Source of the DNA: Pyrenophora tritici-repentis
Taxonomy: Eukaryota > Ascomycota > Dothideomycetes > Pleosporales > Pleosporaceae
Length of the DNA stretch: 41,139 nucleotides
Reading direction: 5' to 3'
NCBI RefSeq assembly: GCF_003171515.1
Contig: NW_027093988.1
Coordinates: 1 to 41,139 of the forward strand
The notes below the pieces were generated by a model that worked only from the letters and a program-made list of their open reading frames with translations, was not told the origin of the DNA and did no database searches. Position numbers and translations under genes: made by a program. Below, piece after piece: positions 18,821 through 29,253 of this stretch (position 1 is its first letter; every line of letters starts with the position of its first letter).

Positions 18821-21800
18821 CTACATAATGAGGCCTTCCAGTTGCTCTTGCACCTCCTTAAGCTCAATCTCTCTGAGCGGGGCTTCTTCGCGCTCGACGA
18901 GTCCCAGTTGATCAAGGAACCTGGCCCATTTATTGGCTGGCAGTGGCTTTGTGAACCCGTCTGCGATCATGTTGTCAGACGGCACATACTCTACCTTGAT
19001 CACCTTTCGGGTAACCTCTTGTCGTAGCCAGTGATTGTGTATATCAACGTGCCGAAGTTTTGTTTGAAGTTTGGCTACGTCCTCTGTGACTAGTCGGATG
19101 GTCTGTTGGTTGTCGCATTTGATTGTGATTGTTGGATCGCTCAGAGTTACCCGAAGCTCCCTCAGCAGTCGCGACGTGAATATGGCCTCCTTGGCCACCT
19201 GGGAAAGAGCAAGTAATTCTGCTTCCGTGGTTGAAGTAGTAACGGTATCCTGCTTGCTTGCTCTCCAGGAGATGAGGCCGCCAAACAGCTTAATGGCGTA
19301 GCCTTGTGAGCTCTTCCTGTCCAGGGTGTTGTCTGCAAATGATGCGTCACTTGCTACTTGAAGACCTTCACCTGTGCCTAGCTCCAGAGCTAGGTTCATT
19401 GTCTTTCTTAGGTAGAGTAGTACGCGGTCCGCTGCCTCTTGATGTTCTATGCTTGGATTGACTAGGAACCGAGCGAGGCGCGATGTTGCGAAGGCGATGT
19501 CGGGTCTTGTGGTGACTGCTGCGAACAGCAGAGATCCAATCTTGCGTTGGTACTTGCTGACTTCAGCTGGTGCTGCGAGTCCTTTTCGTGGTCGGAGTTC
19601 GATGCCTGACATTGGCGTATCATGCCTTACATTTTGGTGGTTGATGAGTTGACTGATTTTGTCGACGTATGCAGCTTGAGATAGCTGTATGGTCTTCTGC
19701 TTGCGATTGCGCATGACCTCTACGCCGAGAAACCACTGTAAGTCGTCTCCTCCCGTACAAGCGTATTTTTCTTGGATCCGGTTTATGGCCTTCATTGCCT
19801 CTGATTCTTGCTTTGAATGGTACGCAACGATGATATCGTCCACATAGAAGAAGATGATAACTCCGTCCTTGATCATGCAGCATGGCTCCTGTGGTATTTG
19901 TTGAAACCCTATCGAAGCAAGAGTTGCGGTGAATTCTTTCTGCCACAGTGATGGTGAGATCCGGAGCCCGTAGAGTGCCTTTTGCACTTTGAGTAGAGTG
20001 CCAGGCTTCTGATATCCTTTTGGCATCCTCATGTATATTTCTCTGTCGATTGCAGCATGCACAAAAGCATTAGTGACGTCGTATTGCTTCAGCTCAAGAT
20101 CGTATTTGGCGGCGATTGCCATGAGCATTCTGAATGAGCGTCCTGCCAATGTTGCTGCATATGTGTCTTGGGAGGTTATGTTGCGTTGTTGATCTCCCCT
20201 TACCACCAATCTTGCCTTGCATTTGATGAGGCGGTGATGCTTGTCGAGTTTGTAGGTGTATACCCACATACAGTCTAGAATCTGGTGCCCTGCTCGTTTG
20301 ACTGGTGATGCTTGGACCTCAGTCCATGACTTCATTTGTTGGTGACTCTGAAGGTGTGTCTTTTCTGCTTCCTTGAACATTTCGTATAGTGGATGGTCTT
20401 CTAGCTTTGAGTATGCTGTTGGGAGTGGCGGTAGCTGGTTGCGATGGGGCTTGATTCCCTTGGATAGCAGTCTCTTCACCTGAGCCTTATCGATTGGCTT
20501 TCCTTCGTGTTGACCAATGTGTCCTGATTCGGTGCCGGCCATGAATGCGGCTGCCCATGGACTGGTCATTGATGTTGATTGGTTGGACATGTTCGTCATA
20601 TCCTCGTTGTTCACCTCTCCTTGAACTAGCAAGGCCACAGGTGGAGGAGTTGGTGGCGGGGTTAGATATGCCTCTACCACCTTCCTTCCTTGGTGGTATC
20701 TGGTTTTCTGAGTGCGCGGGCTCTCTTCCTGCGTCGTATCGTCCTCGTAGAACGTCTCGGTTTCTGGTTGTTGGCTCTGAGTACCTGGGAGTTCGACTGT
20801 TCTCACCCAAGTTGCGATTTCCTCTAGGGTGTTGTGCATGAGATTGTCCATCAGGTCCTCAGTCTTGCCGTTGAAGATTGTGTCTTCGTCAAACACTACG
20901 TCGCGAGTGCTGATTACCTTTGCCATGGATGGGATCCATATGCGGTAAATGTTCGTTGACTGGTATCCCACTAGGTATCCAATCCAGGCCTTCGGATCTA
21001 GTCTCTGTAGCCTGGACTTTCCTCTGTGGGTGTCGTCTGTCATTGCGAAAGCCTTACACCCATATGCTTTTAGGTGAGCTTGATTTGGTTTTCGAGGTCC
21101 GGTGACTATGCCGTTGATGGCAGCTGCGCGTGTAAAGAATATTTCGTATGGTGTCTTCCAATTGTTTGGGTAATTTGGCGTTCGATTGTATAGGTATACC
21201 GCCGCTCTGGTAGTTTCTGGCCAGAGTTCCCATGGAAGGTTTGCATCCAGTCGAATTGCGCGTGCCTTTTCTTTTATAACACCCCCTGAGCGCTCGGCTC
21301 CTCCGTTTTGAGCTTGAGTATCTGGAGCGGAGGGCTCGAGTTTGATTGATAGGGACGTGCACCATTTTTCGACCTCTTGTTTGACGGTAACGATCTCGTT
21401 GTCAGTCTCGATGACTTTGACTGTGATGTTGAATTGTTTCTTCATGAACTGGACGAAGAGGCCTAGGAGGCAGACTCCGCAACAATCAATCGGATCGGCA
21501 TGATTGATTCCTATCTAGGTTAAAGGCTGCCTAATAAAGTAACTCTTTAACCTATATAGGAATCAATCATGTCGATCGATTGATTGTTGCGGAGTCTGCT
21601 AGGAGGCGAATGATTGAGCGAGCCGGTCTGTTGTCCTTGAAGTAGAAGTCCCATGTGTATCGGGACCGTCGGCAAGTGACCAGCATTTGGCTCTTCTCCT
21701 TGGTGAAACTGCCGTCCTCATACTCATGGAAGTCGATGGCTACCCTTTCACCTGGCCCTTCGTCGTTCAGTCTGGGCGTCCTGCGTATTTGTCGTTTCGA

Positions 21801-22439
21801 TTTTGACCTGCCGCAGGCGTCACACTCCACGGTAGTGATGCCCTTGATCCTCACCCCCTCAGATTGCTGCACGAGGTGCTCGATCGCGGACGGCCCGGGA
21901 TGTCCGAGTCGTTTGTGCCATAATATGGCAGTAGCCTTTTGTGGTGATCGTTTGGCTCGATTCATACGCACATGAAAGGCTGAAGTTGATGTAGTAGGTG
22001 GCTCGATAACCCATTGCCCATAGTGTTCCGATAAGGTGGCAATGGTTGAACCATCCCATCGTCGTAGGCTTGTCGGGTCTTCTCGATTGTCCCACCATAT
22101 ACCTTGTCTTCGGAGCAGCCTGAATGATACGAGGCTGCAGAGGAAGTCTGGGCACCAGGCAACATTGCTCAGGTGTAGAATTTGTTTGCCCTGAGCCCTC
22201 TCTGCCGTCACCTTGACTGCTCCGTATCCTTGTATCCAAACCCTTGAGTTGCCAGCCCAAATGTAATCTCCCATCGCAGGCGGGCGTACCTCTTCGAGCC
22301 TTGAGAGGTTGTTGCAGATGTGCGTCGTCGAGCCAGAATCCAGGATGAATGCATCCTTTAATGGGTATCCTTGATTGCTCGCATTGAATGCCGCTTTCAT
22401 CATGCCCTCGTCCAGCCTCGAGATCTCGCGTCCATCTAG
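18821..22439 (-). pseudogene. pol: copia-2 Pol, interrupted by a MITE
   Basis: The frame continues from gag after the UGA at 22440-22442. The N-terminal 278 residues after the Met at 22403 carry the protease motif ILDSGSTTHICNN and the integrase zinc finger, and end in the MITE. The 874-residue remainder (21445-18821) carries the rest of the integrase core (ETDNEI, QNGGAERSGG), reverse transcriptase with FFYVDDIIVA and RNase H with VASDASFADN. The insert of 136 bp including its duplication is not a multiple of three and contains stops, so Pol is truncated in the integrase. Apart from that I see no other lesion. The RNase H part differs from copia-1 much more than the rest does. Confidence 0.92.
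21471..21598. mobile_element. 128-bp hAT-type MITE, copy B
   Basis: Base for base this is the same as the copy at 1564-1691, in the same orientation on the plus strand. It is flanked by a perfect 8-bp duplication CTAGGAGG (21463-21470 and 21599-21606). Copia-1 shows the empty site at the corresponding position (around 5695-5702), which proves the element boundaries. Confidence 0.95.
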
Positions 22440-22445
22440 TCAATC
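22433..22445 (-). promoter_or_regulatory. copia-2 gag stop in UGA-CUAG context
   Basis: Identical in sequence and frame to the copia-1 junction: GAT TGA CTA GAT G with pol in frame downstream. Its conservation in an independently inserted copy argues that it is a feature of the family rather than a chance mutation. Confidence 0.75.
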
Positions 22446-23792
22446 AGTGACTGAGTCCGGTGTTTGTGATGTCTTAATGTAGGGTGTAATTGATCGTGAT
22501 GCCGTAGTTAGGCGTGGTCGCTTCGTTTCCAGGTTTGTTTCCTGTATTATTCTTTGTAAGTCTGCATCATGCTGAAGTTTGTACTGTACCAGCTTTGTGA
22601 TGTGTTTGTTCGGTTTGAACCAATCTGGGGTCTCCAAAGTTGGGTTGACATAGTAGCAGCTACTGATGTCATGGCGTTGTTCACAAGCAGGACATATGTC
22701 GCCAGCTTCTGCTGTATTCCTTTTCTGGAACTGCTTGGACTTGTTACCAGGTGCATTCATTTTGCGTTTGTTTGTTTGCCTTTGGTTTCCCTGGCTAGGG
22801 TTGGTAGATGGCGCTCTAATTTGCACACTTGAGGCGTCCCCCTGTGTGTTCGAGTCGGATTCACCGCTCGCCGCGTAGGCTGCTTCACCCGTCATAAAGG
22901 CACTTCTTGATTTGCCTCGTGTTGGGTGAGCTAGGCTCATGTGTTCGCGGAAGAGTTTCATCATCTGCCTTCTTTCTATATTGTTCCGGTCGCTTCCCGC
23001 TCCAGTGAATGTTGCCATCCATGCTGGGGCAATCTTAGAGACTGCTTTTAGGAAGTCGTCCACAACCAGCTTGCTTTGTATCACGTCCCCTATCTTTAGG
23101 GCTTCGGCGCGAGTTGCAGCTTGGTCGTATTCGCTGAGCCATGATTCCCAATTTTGCGGGCTTCTCATAGGTCTCAAGGAATCGTGGTACCTCTCTCGTA
23201 CCCTTCTGATCTCATCGTCGAGGTTTACTCCAACTGCTACCTGGAGGTTTGTGATCCAGGTGCGGAGAGTTCCATGTTCCTCAAAGCAGCTCACTTGAAG
23301 GTGTGGGCTAACTGTTGCATTCAGGTGTCTGATCATTGCCGCAATGTTTGTGCGTTCGTCTCGATAGTTTCGTTCGCGTATTTTGTATGATTCAAAAACC
23401 ATCTTGAATTCCCTTGAGTCCCCATCGTATGCCTCCTTCCCCTCCGCTGAGAGTTCTGAGTATCGAGCTGGTATGGCTGGAGTTTGAACAGCAGGGTTGA
23501 CTATGTCAACTGTATCTTGTGTAGGCGCTCGGGCATTGGCTCTCGCGGTTCGTGTAGAGGAGGATGGAGCTGATGATGTATTTCTCAGAGCAGCGGCTGG
23601 TTCATAGTCGGATACGAGTGGAGGGAGAGGTTCGGTCGGCTTTGTACGAGGCTGAGTGTTGCCCGCTGGATCTACAATGTCCCAGATCTCTAGGGCTTCG
23701 CATTGCATCTTGATTTGGCGGTACCAGGGGATCCATTTGCTCGAGTCGGTGAGGATGACTGTTGCGTCCCTCTGGCTCTGGTTTGTCGCCAT
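22440..23792 (-). CDS. gag: copia-2 Gag
   Basis: This Gag is nearly identical to that of copia-1, with small changes near the N-terminus (MATNQSQRDATVIL). I choose the Met at 23792 because the longer frame to 23864 includes the primer-binding site. The CPACEQRHDISSC zinc-knuckle-like motif is unchanged. The frame ends at UGA in the same CUAG context. Confidence 0.87.
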   Translation of the reverse strand: MATNQSQRDATVILTDSSKWIPWYRQIKMQCEALEIWDIVDPAGNTQPRTKPTEPLPPLVSDYEPAAALRNTSSAPSSSTRTARANARAPTQDTVDIVNPAVQTPAIPARYSELSAEGKEAYDGDSREFKMVFESYKIRERNYRDERTNIAAMIRHLNATVSPHLQVSCFEEHGTLRTWITNLQVAVGVNLDDEIRRVRERYHDSLRPMRSPQNWESWLSEYDQAATRAEALKIGDVIQSKLVVDDFLKAVSKIAPAWMATFTGAGSDRNNIERRQMMKLFREHMSLAHPTRGKSRSAFMTGEAAYAASGESDSNTQGDASSVQIRAPSTNPSQGNQRQTNKRKMNAPGNKSKQFQKRNTAEAGDICPACEQRHDISSCYYVNPTLETPDWFKPNKHITKLVQYKLQHDADLQRIIQETNLETKRPRLTTASRSITPYIKTSQTPDSVTD

Positions 23793-23823
23793 TATTGCGT
23801 GTTCGTTGCTCGTTATAGAGGCA

Positions 23824-23837
23824 GTGAGACTCTTAAT
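23824..23837 (-). other. copia-2 primer-binding site, matches tRNA-Lys(CUU)
   Basis: The plus strand reads GTGAGACTCTTAAT directly before the LTR, the same as in copia-1. It matches the 5' anticodon stem and loop of tRNA-Lys(CUU). Confidence 0.7.
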
Positions 23838-24001
23838 TGTCAGATTAGATGAGATATTGCACAAAAGTGATGGATGTTCATGATTGATTGTATTGTTCTC
23901 TGTTCTAAGGTGCGCGCTGAGAGTTTTGTTCTGCTAAGACGCTAACCCATTATTAGCTAGCGGTGTCGGCACTTTCGGCTCGACACGCCTGCTATCTGAC
24001 A
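23838..24001 (-). repeat. copia-2 5' LTR
   Basis: 164 bp, TGTCAG...CTGACA, one visible difference from the 3' LTR of the same element. Confidence 0.92.
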
Positions 24002-24384
24002 CATGAAGACGACGAAAGCATCAATACCACAGAGGAGGAAGAAGATCCGCTAGGGTACTACAATGGTCGAAAGATCTAAGATTACTAGCTAACTCCTCTA
24101 TCAACACCTCCACTAGCAGTCCTGCTCGCCTAGTTTATAAGTGGAAATGTTCGATCCACTCCTAAAATCTAATCATCCAAAACAGTTCTATAGGCCGCAG
24201 CGTTCATGGCTAGATTAAAGGTAGGGACTATAGGCACTCATAATAGAAGCCTAATTAATAAGGCACAACTTCACCAGCTACTCGCTAAAGGAGTTAAGAT
24301 CTATTAATTACAACTTCCTAATCCACCGACAGCCAGGACTAATCTTAATTAGCACCCTTTAGGAGAGCTATTTAAAGAAGCACA

Positions 24385-24600
24385 TGTCAGATAATAGCAC
24401 TGTTGAAGATGAGAGCGTACAGACGCTGGGTTAGACTAGCGCGACCCGGCATCTGAGAGAGCCAATCGGATCACAGGAAGGCTTGGCACCCCCCAGGTGT
24501 GCCCACAACCGTAGACAGAACCAACACACGATCAATGATCAATATCATCACCATTATTACCTATTTCATCAGTATTCCAGATGAGAGTGAATATCTGACA
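24385..24600. mobile_element. Solo LTR in the copia relic
   Basis: The 216-bp sequence begins TGTCAGATAATAG and ends GAATATCTGACA. It is flanked by a perfect 5-bp duplication GCACA (24380-24384 and 24601-24605). It interrupts the relic pol between the linker and RT. It has the same TGTCAG/CTGACA termini as the copia-1 LTRs but a different body, so it belongs to a related family. Confidence 0.82.
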
Positions 24601-24821
24601 GCACAACGTGCACATCTCGACAGCTATAAAGTCACTAATTCGTGGGAAGAAGTACCCTACTAAGCAGCTAAATCTAAAGGACACTAGATTCTAGACTGCA
24701 TGTGGGTGTATGTCTACAAATTTAACAAAGCTAATCAATTTATTAAGTGTAAAGCTTAATTAGTTGTGCGGGGTAATCAGCAGCGCAATATCAACTCCTA
24801 AGACACCTACGCCGCTACTCT

Positions 24822-25000
24822 TGTGATGGATCAAACCTACGATCCCTCACGCGATCACGTGCCATACAATCACGTGCCACGCTGGCAGTTGGCCCGTGCG
24901 AGGAATAATAAAGTTCCCCTCGTACTTGTATATAGATCTGTACACACAATCTCACTTATTAGAGGCATCCTAACTATTGCAGTGTACTAGTGCCTTTACA
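24822..25000. mobile_element. Second solo LTR in the copia relic
   Basis: The 179-bp sequence begins TGTGATGGATC and ends GCCTTTACA, with a perfect 5-bp duplication ACTCT (24817-24821 and 25001-25005). Removing it rejoins the relic pol frame (TYAATL then LA...). It contains the TATA-like GTATATAGATC. It has few RIP-type changes, so it is younger than the relic. Confidence 0.8.
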
Positions 25001-26369
25001 ACTCTAGCTAGCTAATTATTTCGACTACTTATGGCAATTGCTGCTAAACACAATCTTAAACTAAAACAGTACGACGTTACTAACGCCTTCGTCTACACAT
25101 CGTTAGATCGAGAGGTCTATATGCGGATGCTAAAGGGTTATTAGAAGCCCGGCACTATCTTACGGATTAAGAAAGCTCTTTATAGGCTAAGAATATCCCC
25201 ACTCCTTTGGCAGAAGGATCTCACAGCGACGCTCACTTAACTTAGGTTCTAGATTGTACTCCACGAGCCCTGCTGTATAATTAAAGACGGAATTATTATC
25301 TTCTACTACGTAGATAATATTATCTTAGCCTATGGCAAGGATTAATCTAAGAAGGCTTAAGAAGCAATAGATCAGCTTAAGCAGCGATACTCTATCACTA
25401 GTAGAGACGATCTACAGTGGTTCCTTAGGATCGAGGTGATTAAGGATCGATCTAAACAACTAATCTACCTCTCCTAGGTTGCCTACTATAAAAAGATTAA
25501 TAGACTAGTAGACGATTAGACAATCCGCCACGATACTCCTATAGCGACTAGCGAGCTTATGCCTAGAGAAGGACTAGCTACCCCGTCTAAGATCAATCGA
25601 TACCAGCGGAAGATTGGCTCTCTCCTCTACGCCGCTGTTAATACACGCCTAGATATTGCTTTTGCGACGTCTAGACTAGCCAGATTTCTCGCTAACCTAA
25701 GTCAGGAACACTAACAGGCTGCGGATCGAGTGTTACTCTACCTATCCGACACTAAGTGGCTGACATTACGATTGGGTGGCGGCACCGCTATACAGGTAGC
25801 CAGTAACGCATTATTTGCAGACAACACTCTAGATCGCAAAAGCTCTTAGGGCTACGCGATTAAACTCTTCGGCGGGCTGATCGCCTAGCGATCTAGCAAG
25901 CAAGATACCGTCACTACTTCAACAACTAAAGCAGAGCTCTTAGCACTCTCACAAGTAGCTAAAGAAGCGATCTTTACCTTACAATTGATTAGTGAACTTA
26001 AGGTTAAGCTACCGAGTCCTACGATTACTATCTAATGCGATAATCAACAGACGATCCGTCTTGTAACTCAAGCAGTATCAAGACTCACCACGAAGCTCCG
26101 ACACGTAGATATCCACAACCATTGGCTCCGACAGGAAGTGACGAACTAGAGGATCAAAGTAGTATACACAAAATCCTCTAAGATGATAGCTGATAGCCTC
26201 ACCAAAGTACTCCTAGTAAACTAGTGGACGGGCTTTCTAATCCAACTAGGGCTGGTCGAAGTTAGGGATCGAGAGCCACACAATTAGTCACCTGTTGTAG
26301 AGATCTAAGCTCAATTAGAGCAGCTTAGCTGTGATTAATCTAGCTTAAGGCTCTTGAGCTGAGGGGGTG

Positions 26370-26596
26370 TGTCAGAATATAGGCATATTTTGGGTGGTGG
26401 ACAAAATCCGGGTGTTCGGAGCTGTGGATTCTGTGGATCAGTTAAATTAGTCAGCACGCACAATCCACCGCGACCCAACTGATCGAACAGCGTTGGACAA
26501 CAGAACAACATGACATCAGACCAGAACAATACAATCGATCCCCATCATATTATTATACTATTATCCCCGTTTTTGATAACCCATCACAATCTGACA
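26370..26596 (+). repeat. 3' LTR of the copia relic
   Basis: It follows the purine tract directly, starts TGTCAGAATATAGG and ends CAATCTGACA (227 bp). The termini are those of the copia-1 family but the rest differs. Confidence 0.7.
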
Positions 26597-28021
26597 ACTA
26601 CCACCAGCAATCAGACTTAACTCAACTATCCGGAACTACGCAAGCAGAGCAAACCTGCTAGCTAACACCTATCTAATTGCAAAGGCAATAACTCGGATCT
26701 AATCAACTAATCTCTAACGCTCAAAGAAACTAAACCAGCACAGACAGCTACAAACTATTACTAACGTAATTCCTAAAAACAACAAAAGAGACACAGAGCA
26801 GACTATCCCATACCGGTTCAGGCCATGGGATACTCTAAACTATACCGTAACAGTCTCTCAAAAATCCAAAGAAAAGGAGGCAAATGCGCACTAAGCCTAC
26901 ATTAAAACAAGGCTAGACAATTACACGACAATATACTCAGACGCCTCGCAAACACAAGAAGGAAAAGGAATAGGAGTTAGGATAGCAGTCTACAACTCAA
27001 CTCAGCAAGAGATCTACTTAGAAACAGTTAATATTAGACAATACTAGCTAGTCTACAACGGCGAACTAGAAGGGATCACACAAGCATTCGAATACGCAGC
27101 AAAGAACGCTACAACCGACCAGGAATTTGAGGTCTACGCAGATAACTAAGCAGCAATCTACAGGCTTAAAAACCTATCAGATAACCTAGGACAGCATTGG
27201 CAACTCCGATGTCTAAAAGCGGCAAATACGATCCGACGAAAACAAGCAAACATCCACCTACTCTGGGCACCTGGAAACACAGATATAGTTGGAAACGAAA
27301 GAGTAGACTACCTAGCAAAAGAAGCAACCAAAGAGGACCCCAGATCAACAACAAAGAGCATTGCCTACCTAGGCACGACAATCAAAAGGATACAACAAAC
27401 GGAACAACGCTAAGAGTATAAGAAATACAAAGCAAGAGCAACCGCTCTAAACAAAGCTACCTACTCAGCCAAATACCCTCTTAAAATCAGCAAAACTATC
27501 CAAATGCCACAGAACACGAAAAGAGTAACCTCTAGCGCTTTCTACTCTCTTAAGCTAGGACACGGATACTTTAACTCCTACCTAAAGAGATTTAAGAAAC
27601 GAGACTCTAATCGCTGCACCTGCCAAAACATCTAAACGCCAGAACACCTACTACTGTACTGTCATCTATACAAAGACTATCGAAAAACGCTCCTACAAAC
27701 AATTAAACATCGCCCAGTCACACTACCACTACTACTCCACACTAGTATAGGTATAGAAGCAACCCTAGCTTTTATCACTAGCACCAGAATAGGAACAAGA
27801 AAATGGTACCTAGGACAGCCACCAGAAGACCTACAGAGAGACACTGTATAAAACTAAAACCACAACCCTCTCCTTTGCCACAAGAGCCCGCTGCTACATC
27901 TCTTTCTACTTATCAAACTGCTCTTTAGCACCTAGCAACAAACAGATACAAGCTATCTTTTGTAGAAAAGCCAAAAACCATATTAGCGAACCATACCAGA
28001 AAATCACGTAATTAGAAAAAC
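26597..28021 (+). pseudogene. Decayed LINE, RNase H and C-terminal zinc knuckle
   Basis: The plus strand encodes the 3' half of a Tad-like non-LTR retrotransposon ORF2. An RNase H domain is visible from about 26930: YSDASQTQEGKGIGVRI, NGELEGITQAFEYA, VYADN, and HLLWAPGNTDIVGNERVD with the conserved His-Asp near the end. After that comes the C-terminal region with CTCQ...TPEHLLLYC, the CCHC-like knuckle of fungal LINEs. Several TAG and TAA stops, in TpA contexts, break the frame. The element is 5'-truncated, normal for LINEs; the exact 5' junction is unclear, between 26597 and about 26780. Its 3' end continues at 29614-29711 after the nested LTR element. Confidence 0.8.
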
Positions 28022-28158
28022 TGTTGAGAATATTCCGGTCACCTGTCACGAGGACGCTAAGTCACATGACCCACACCGCTCTATATTAGCCGAGCTTTGT
28101 ATAGTTAGCAATTGACACACTTACATGCCATGACTGAGAGAGTCATTCTTTCTCAACA
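28022..28158 (+). repeat. TRIM-like element, 5' LTR
   Basis: 137 bp, TGTTGAGA...TCTCAACA, containing CTCTATATTAGCC as a possible TATA region. Identical to 29477-29613. Confidence 0.92.
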
Positions 28159-28186
28159 GGTTATGAGCCCGGCTTACGCGCTTGCG
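28159..28186 (+). other. TRIM primer-binding site, matches initiator tRNA-Met
   Basis: Immediately inside the LTR lies GGTTATGAGCCC. Its complement GGGCTCATAACC is the anticodon stem-loop of initiator tRNA-Met with the CAT anticodon. The following bases complement AAGCGCG of the D-arm region with small gaps. This is the half-tRNA priming arrangement of Drosophila copia. It differs from the tRNA-Lys site of copia-1 and copia-2. Confidence 0.75.
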
Positions 28187-28291
28187 TGTGCATTGTGAGT
28201 GTCCGGAGTGTCGTTTCTTCGATATGGGCAGCAAGCTGGTATATGCGTGTCTACGCCAGAACAACCCAGGAGGTCGTCGCCTTCTATATTC

Positions 28292-28387
28292 TAAGACACT
28301 GGGTCGTCGCCCTGGCTGCCGCGAAGGGTATTAAGTCCTGAAGACACTGGGCCGTCGCCCTGGCTACCGCGAAGGGTATTAAGTCCG
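28292..28387. repeat. 48-bp tandem repeat, two copies
   Basis: Two adjacent units start AAGACACTGGG (28292 and 28340) and contain CGTCGCCCTGGCT and CGAAGGGTATTAAGTCC. They differ at a few positions. They lie in the 5' part of the TRIM-like element. Confidence 0.8.
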
Positions 28388-28904
28388 AAGAAAAATGGAC
28401 TATCGTCCGGAGAAGCTGGGAGCGTCTCGAAGATACCTTGGGCGAGTTATACCCAATTCCGACGCGCGAGTCGAAGAGAGCAATGGTTGCTCTATCCCTT
28501 TTCAACCAACCTTTTGACAACGATTCGAATACCTACCTACCGACGGTAACCATCGATTCTTCCGAAAACAACTCGAATTGCCTGCCTATCGATAGTAACC
28601 TTTCGAGACCTTCTTTTTAAACTAGTAGCTACAGTTCGACAGCTACTTTCAATTCCTTAAACTCGAAAACCTACCGTTTGACGGTGCTCGAAGTTTTTTT
28701 ACTCTCTCGAACGCTACCCACCTACCCCCACCCGATTTCTCGATCGATTTTTATCTTCTTTCCAAAGGATTTCGTTAAATAAACGCAAAGAAGCAAAGGC
28801 TTATATAACGATGGGGGAGAATAAGGGTGTTAGGGTCTGGAGCCCTGAATAGGACACAGACAAGGAGGCAGGAGCGGAGGAACGGAGCGGGGACAACAAG
28901 AGAG

Positions 28905-29078
28905 GAGAGCGTACATAGCTAGAGTACTGGGAGTACTAAGCTAGGGGAGCGCTAGGATAGAGGAGAGCGTACACAGCTAGAGTACTGGGAGTACCAAGCT
29001 GGGGGAGCGCTGGGACAGAGGAGAGCGTACACAGCTAGAGTACTGGGAGTACCAAGCTGAGGGAGCGCTGACTCTCAC
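28905..29078. repeat. 58-bp tandem repeat, three copies
   Basis: Units begin GAGAGCGTAC at 28905, 28963 and 29021. Unit 1 differs from unit 2 at five positions, and all five are CpA-to-TpA changes on one strand or the other. Unit 3 diverges at its end. Confidence 0.85.
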
Positions 29079-29146
29079 GTAGGAGTCGAGGGAGAGTCGG
29101 TATGTTGGTGATATCGATTCTACCTTGATTTTCAAACGCGAAAATT

Positions 29147-29253
29147 CTCTCGACCTTCTTTCTCGACCTTCTTTCTCGACCTTCTTTCTCGACCTTCTTT
29201 CTCGACCTTCTTTCTCGACCTTCTCTCTCGACCTTCTTTCTCGACCTTCTTTC
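29147..29253. repeat. 13-bp pyrimidine-rich tandem repeat
   Basis: About eight copies of CTCGACCTTCTTT run in tandem, with small variations. The strand is strongly pyrimidine-biased. It lies in the 3' half of the TRIM-like element. Confidence 0.88.

Larger units (their letters stand above)
18603..24001 (-). mobile_element. Ty1/copia retrotransposon copia-2, disrupted by MITE
   Basis: This is a second member of the copia-1 family, same orientation. The 164-bp LTRs (18603-18766 and 23838-24001) differ by one base that I can see (GATTGTTTTG versus GATTGTATTG). Gag is open, but pol is interrupted by a 128-bp MITE at 21471-21598. The 5 bases outside the LTRs do not match (CCTCC on the left, CATGA on the right), so there is no target duplication. 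The right LTR abuts, without a spacer, the middle of an old copia pol relic. This copy can no longer make a full Pol but its ends look functional. Confidence 0.93.
24002..26596 (+). pseudogene. Decayed copia pol relic with its 3' LTR
   Basis: The plus strand encodes the second half of a copia Pol, related to but distinct from the copia-1 family. Recognisable stretches are HEDDESINTTEEEED at 24002, CMWVYVYKFNKANQFIKCKA near 24700, QYDVTNAFV near 25070, ALYRLRISPLLWQK-like sequence near 25170, YYVDNIIL near 25305 and RNase H near 25800-26100. It contains many TAA and TAG stops where the family has CAA, CAG or TGG, that is CpA-to-TpA changes typical of RIP. The part 5' of the linker between integrase and RT is missing; the relic starts exactly at the copia-2 LTR. 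Two solo LTRs are inserted in it. A purine tract GAGGGGGTG precedes its 3' LTR. Confidence 0.85.

Noticed and set aside
29147..29253. CRISPR-like repeat array
   Set aside because: Units are directly adjacent without spacers and the genome is fungal; it is a simple tandem repeat.
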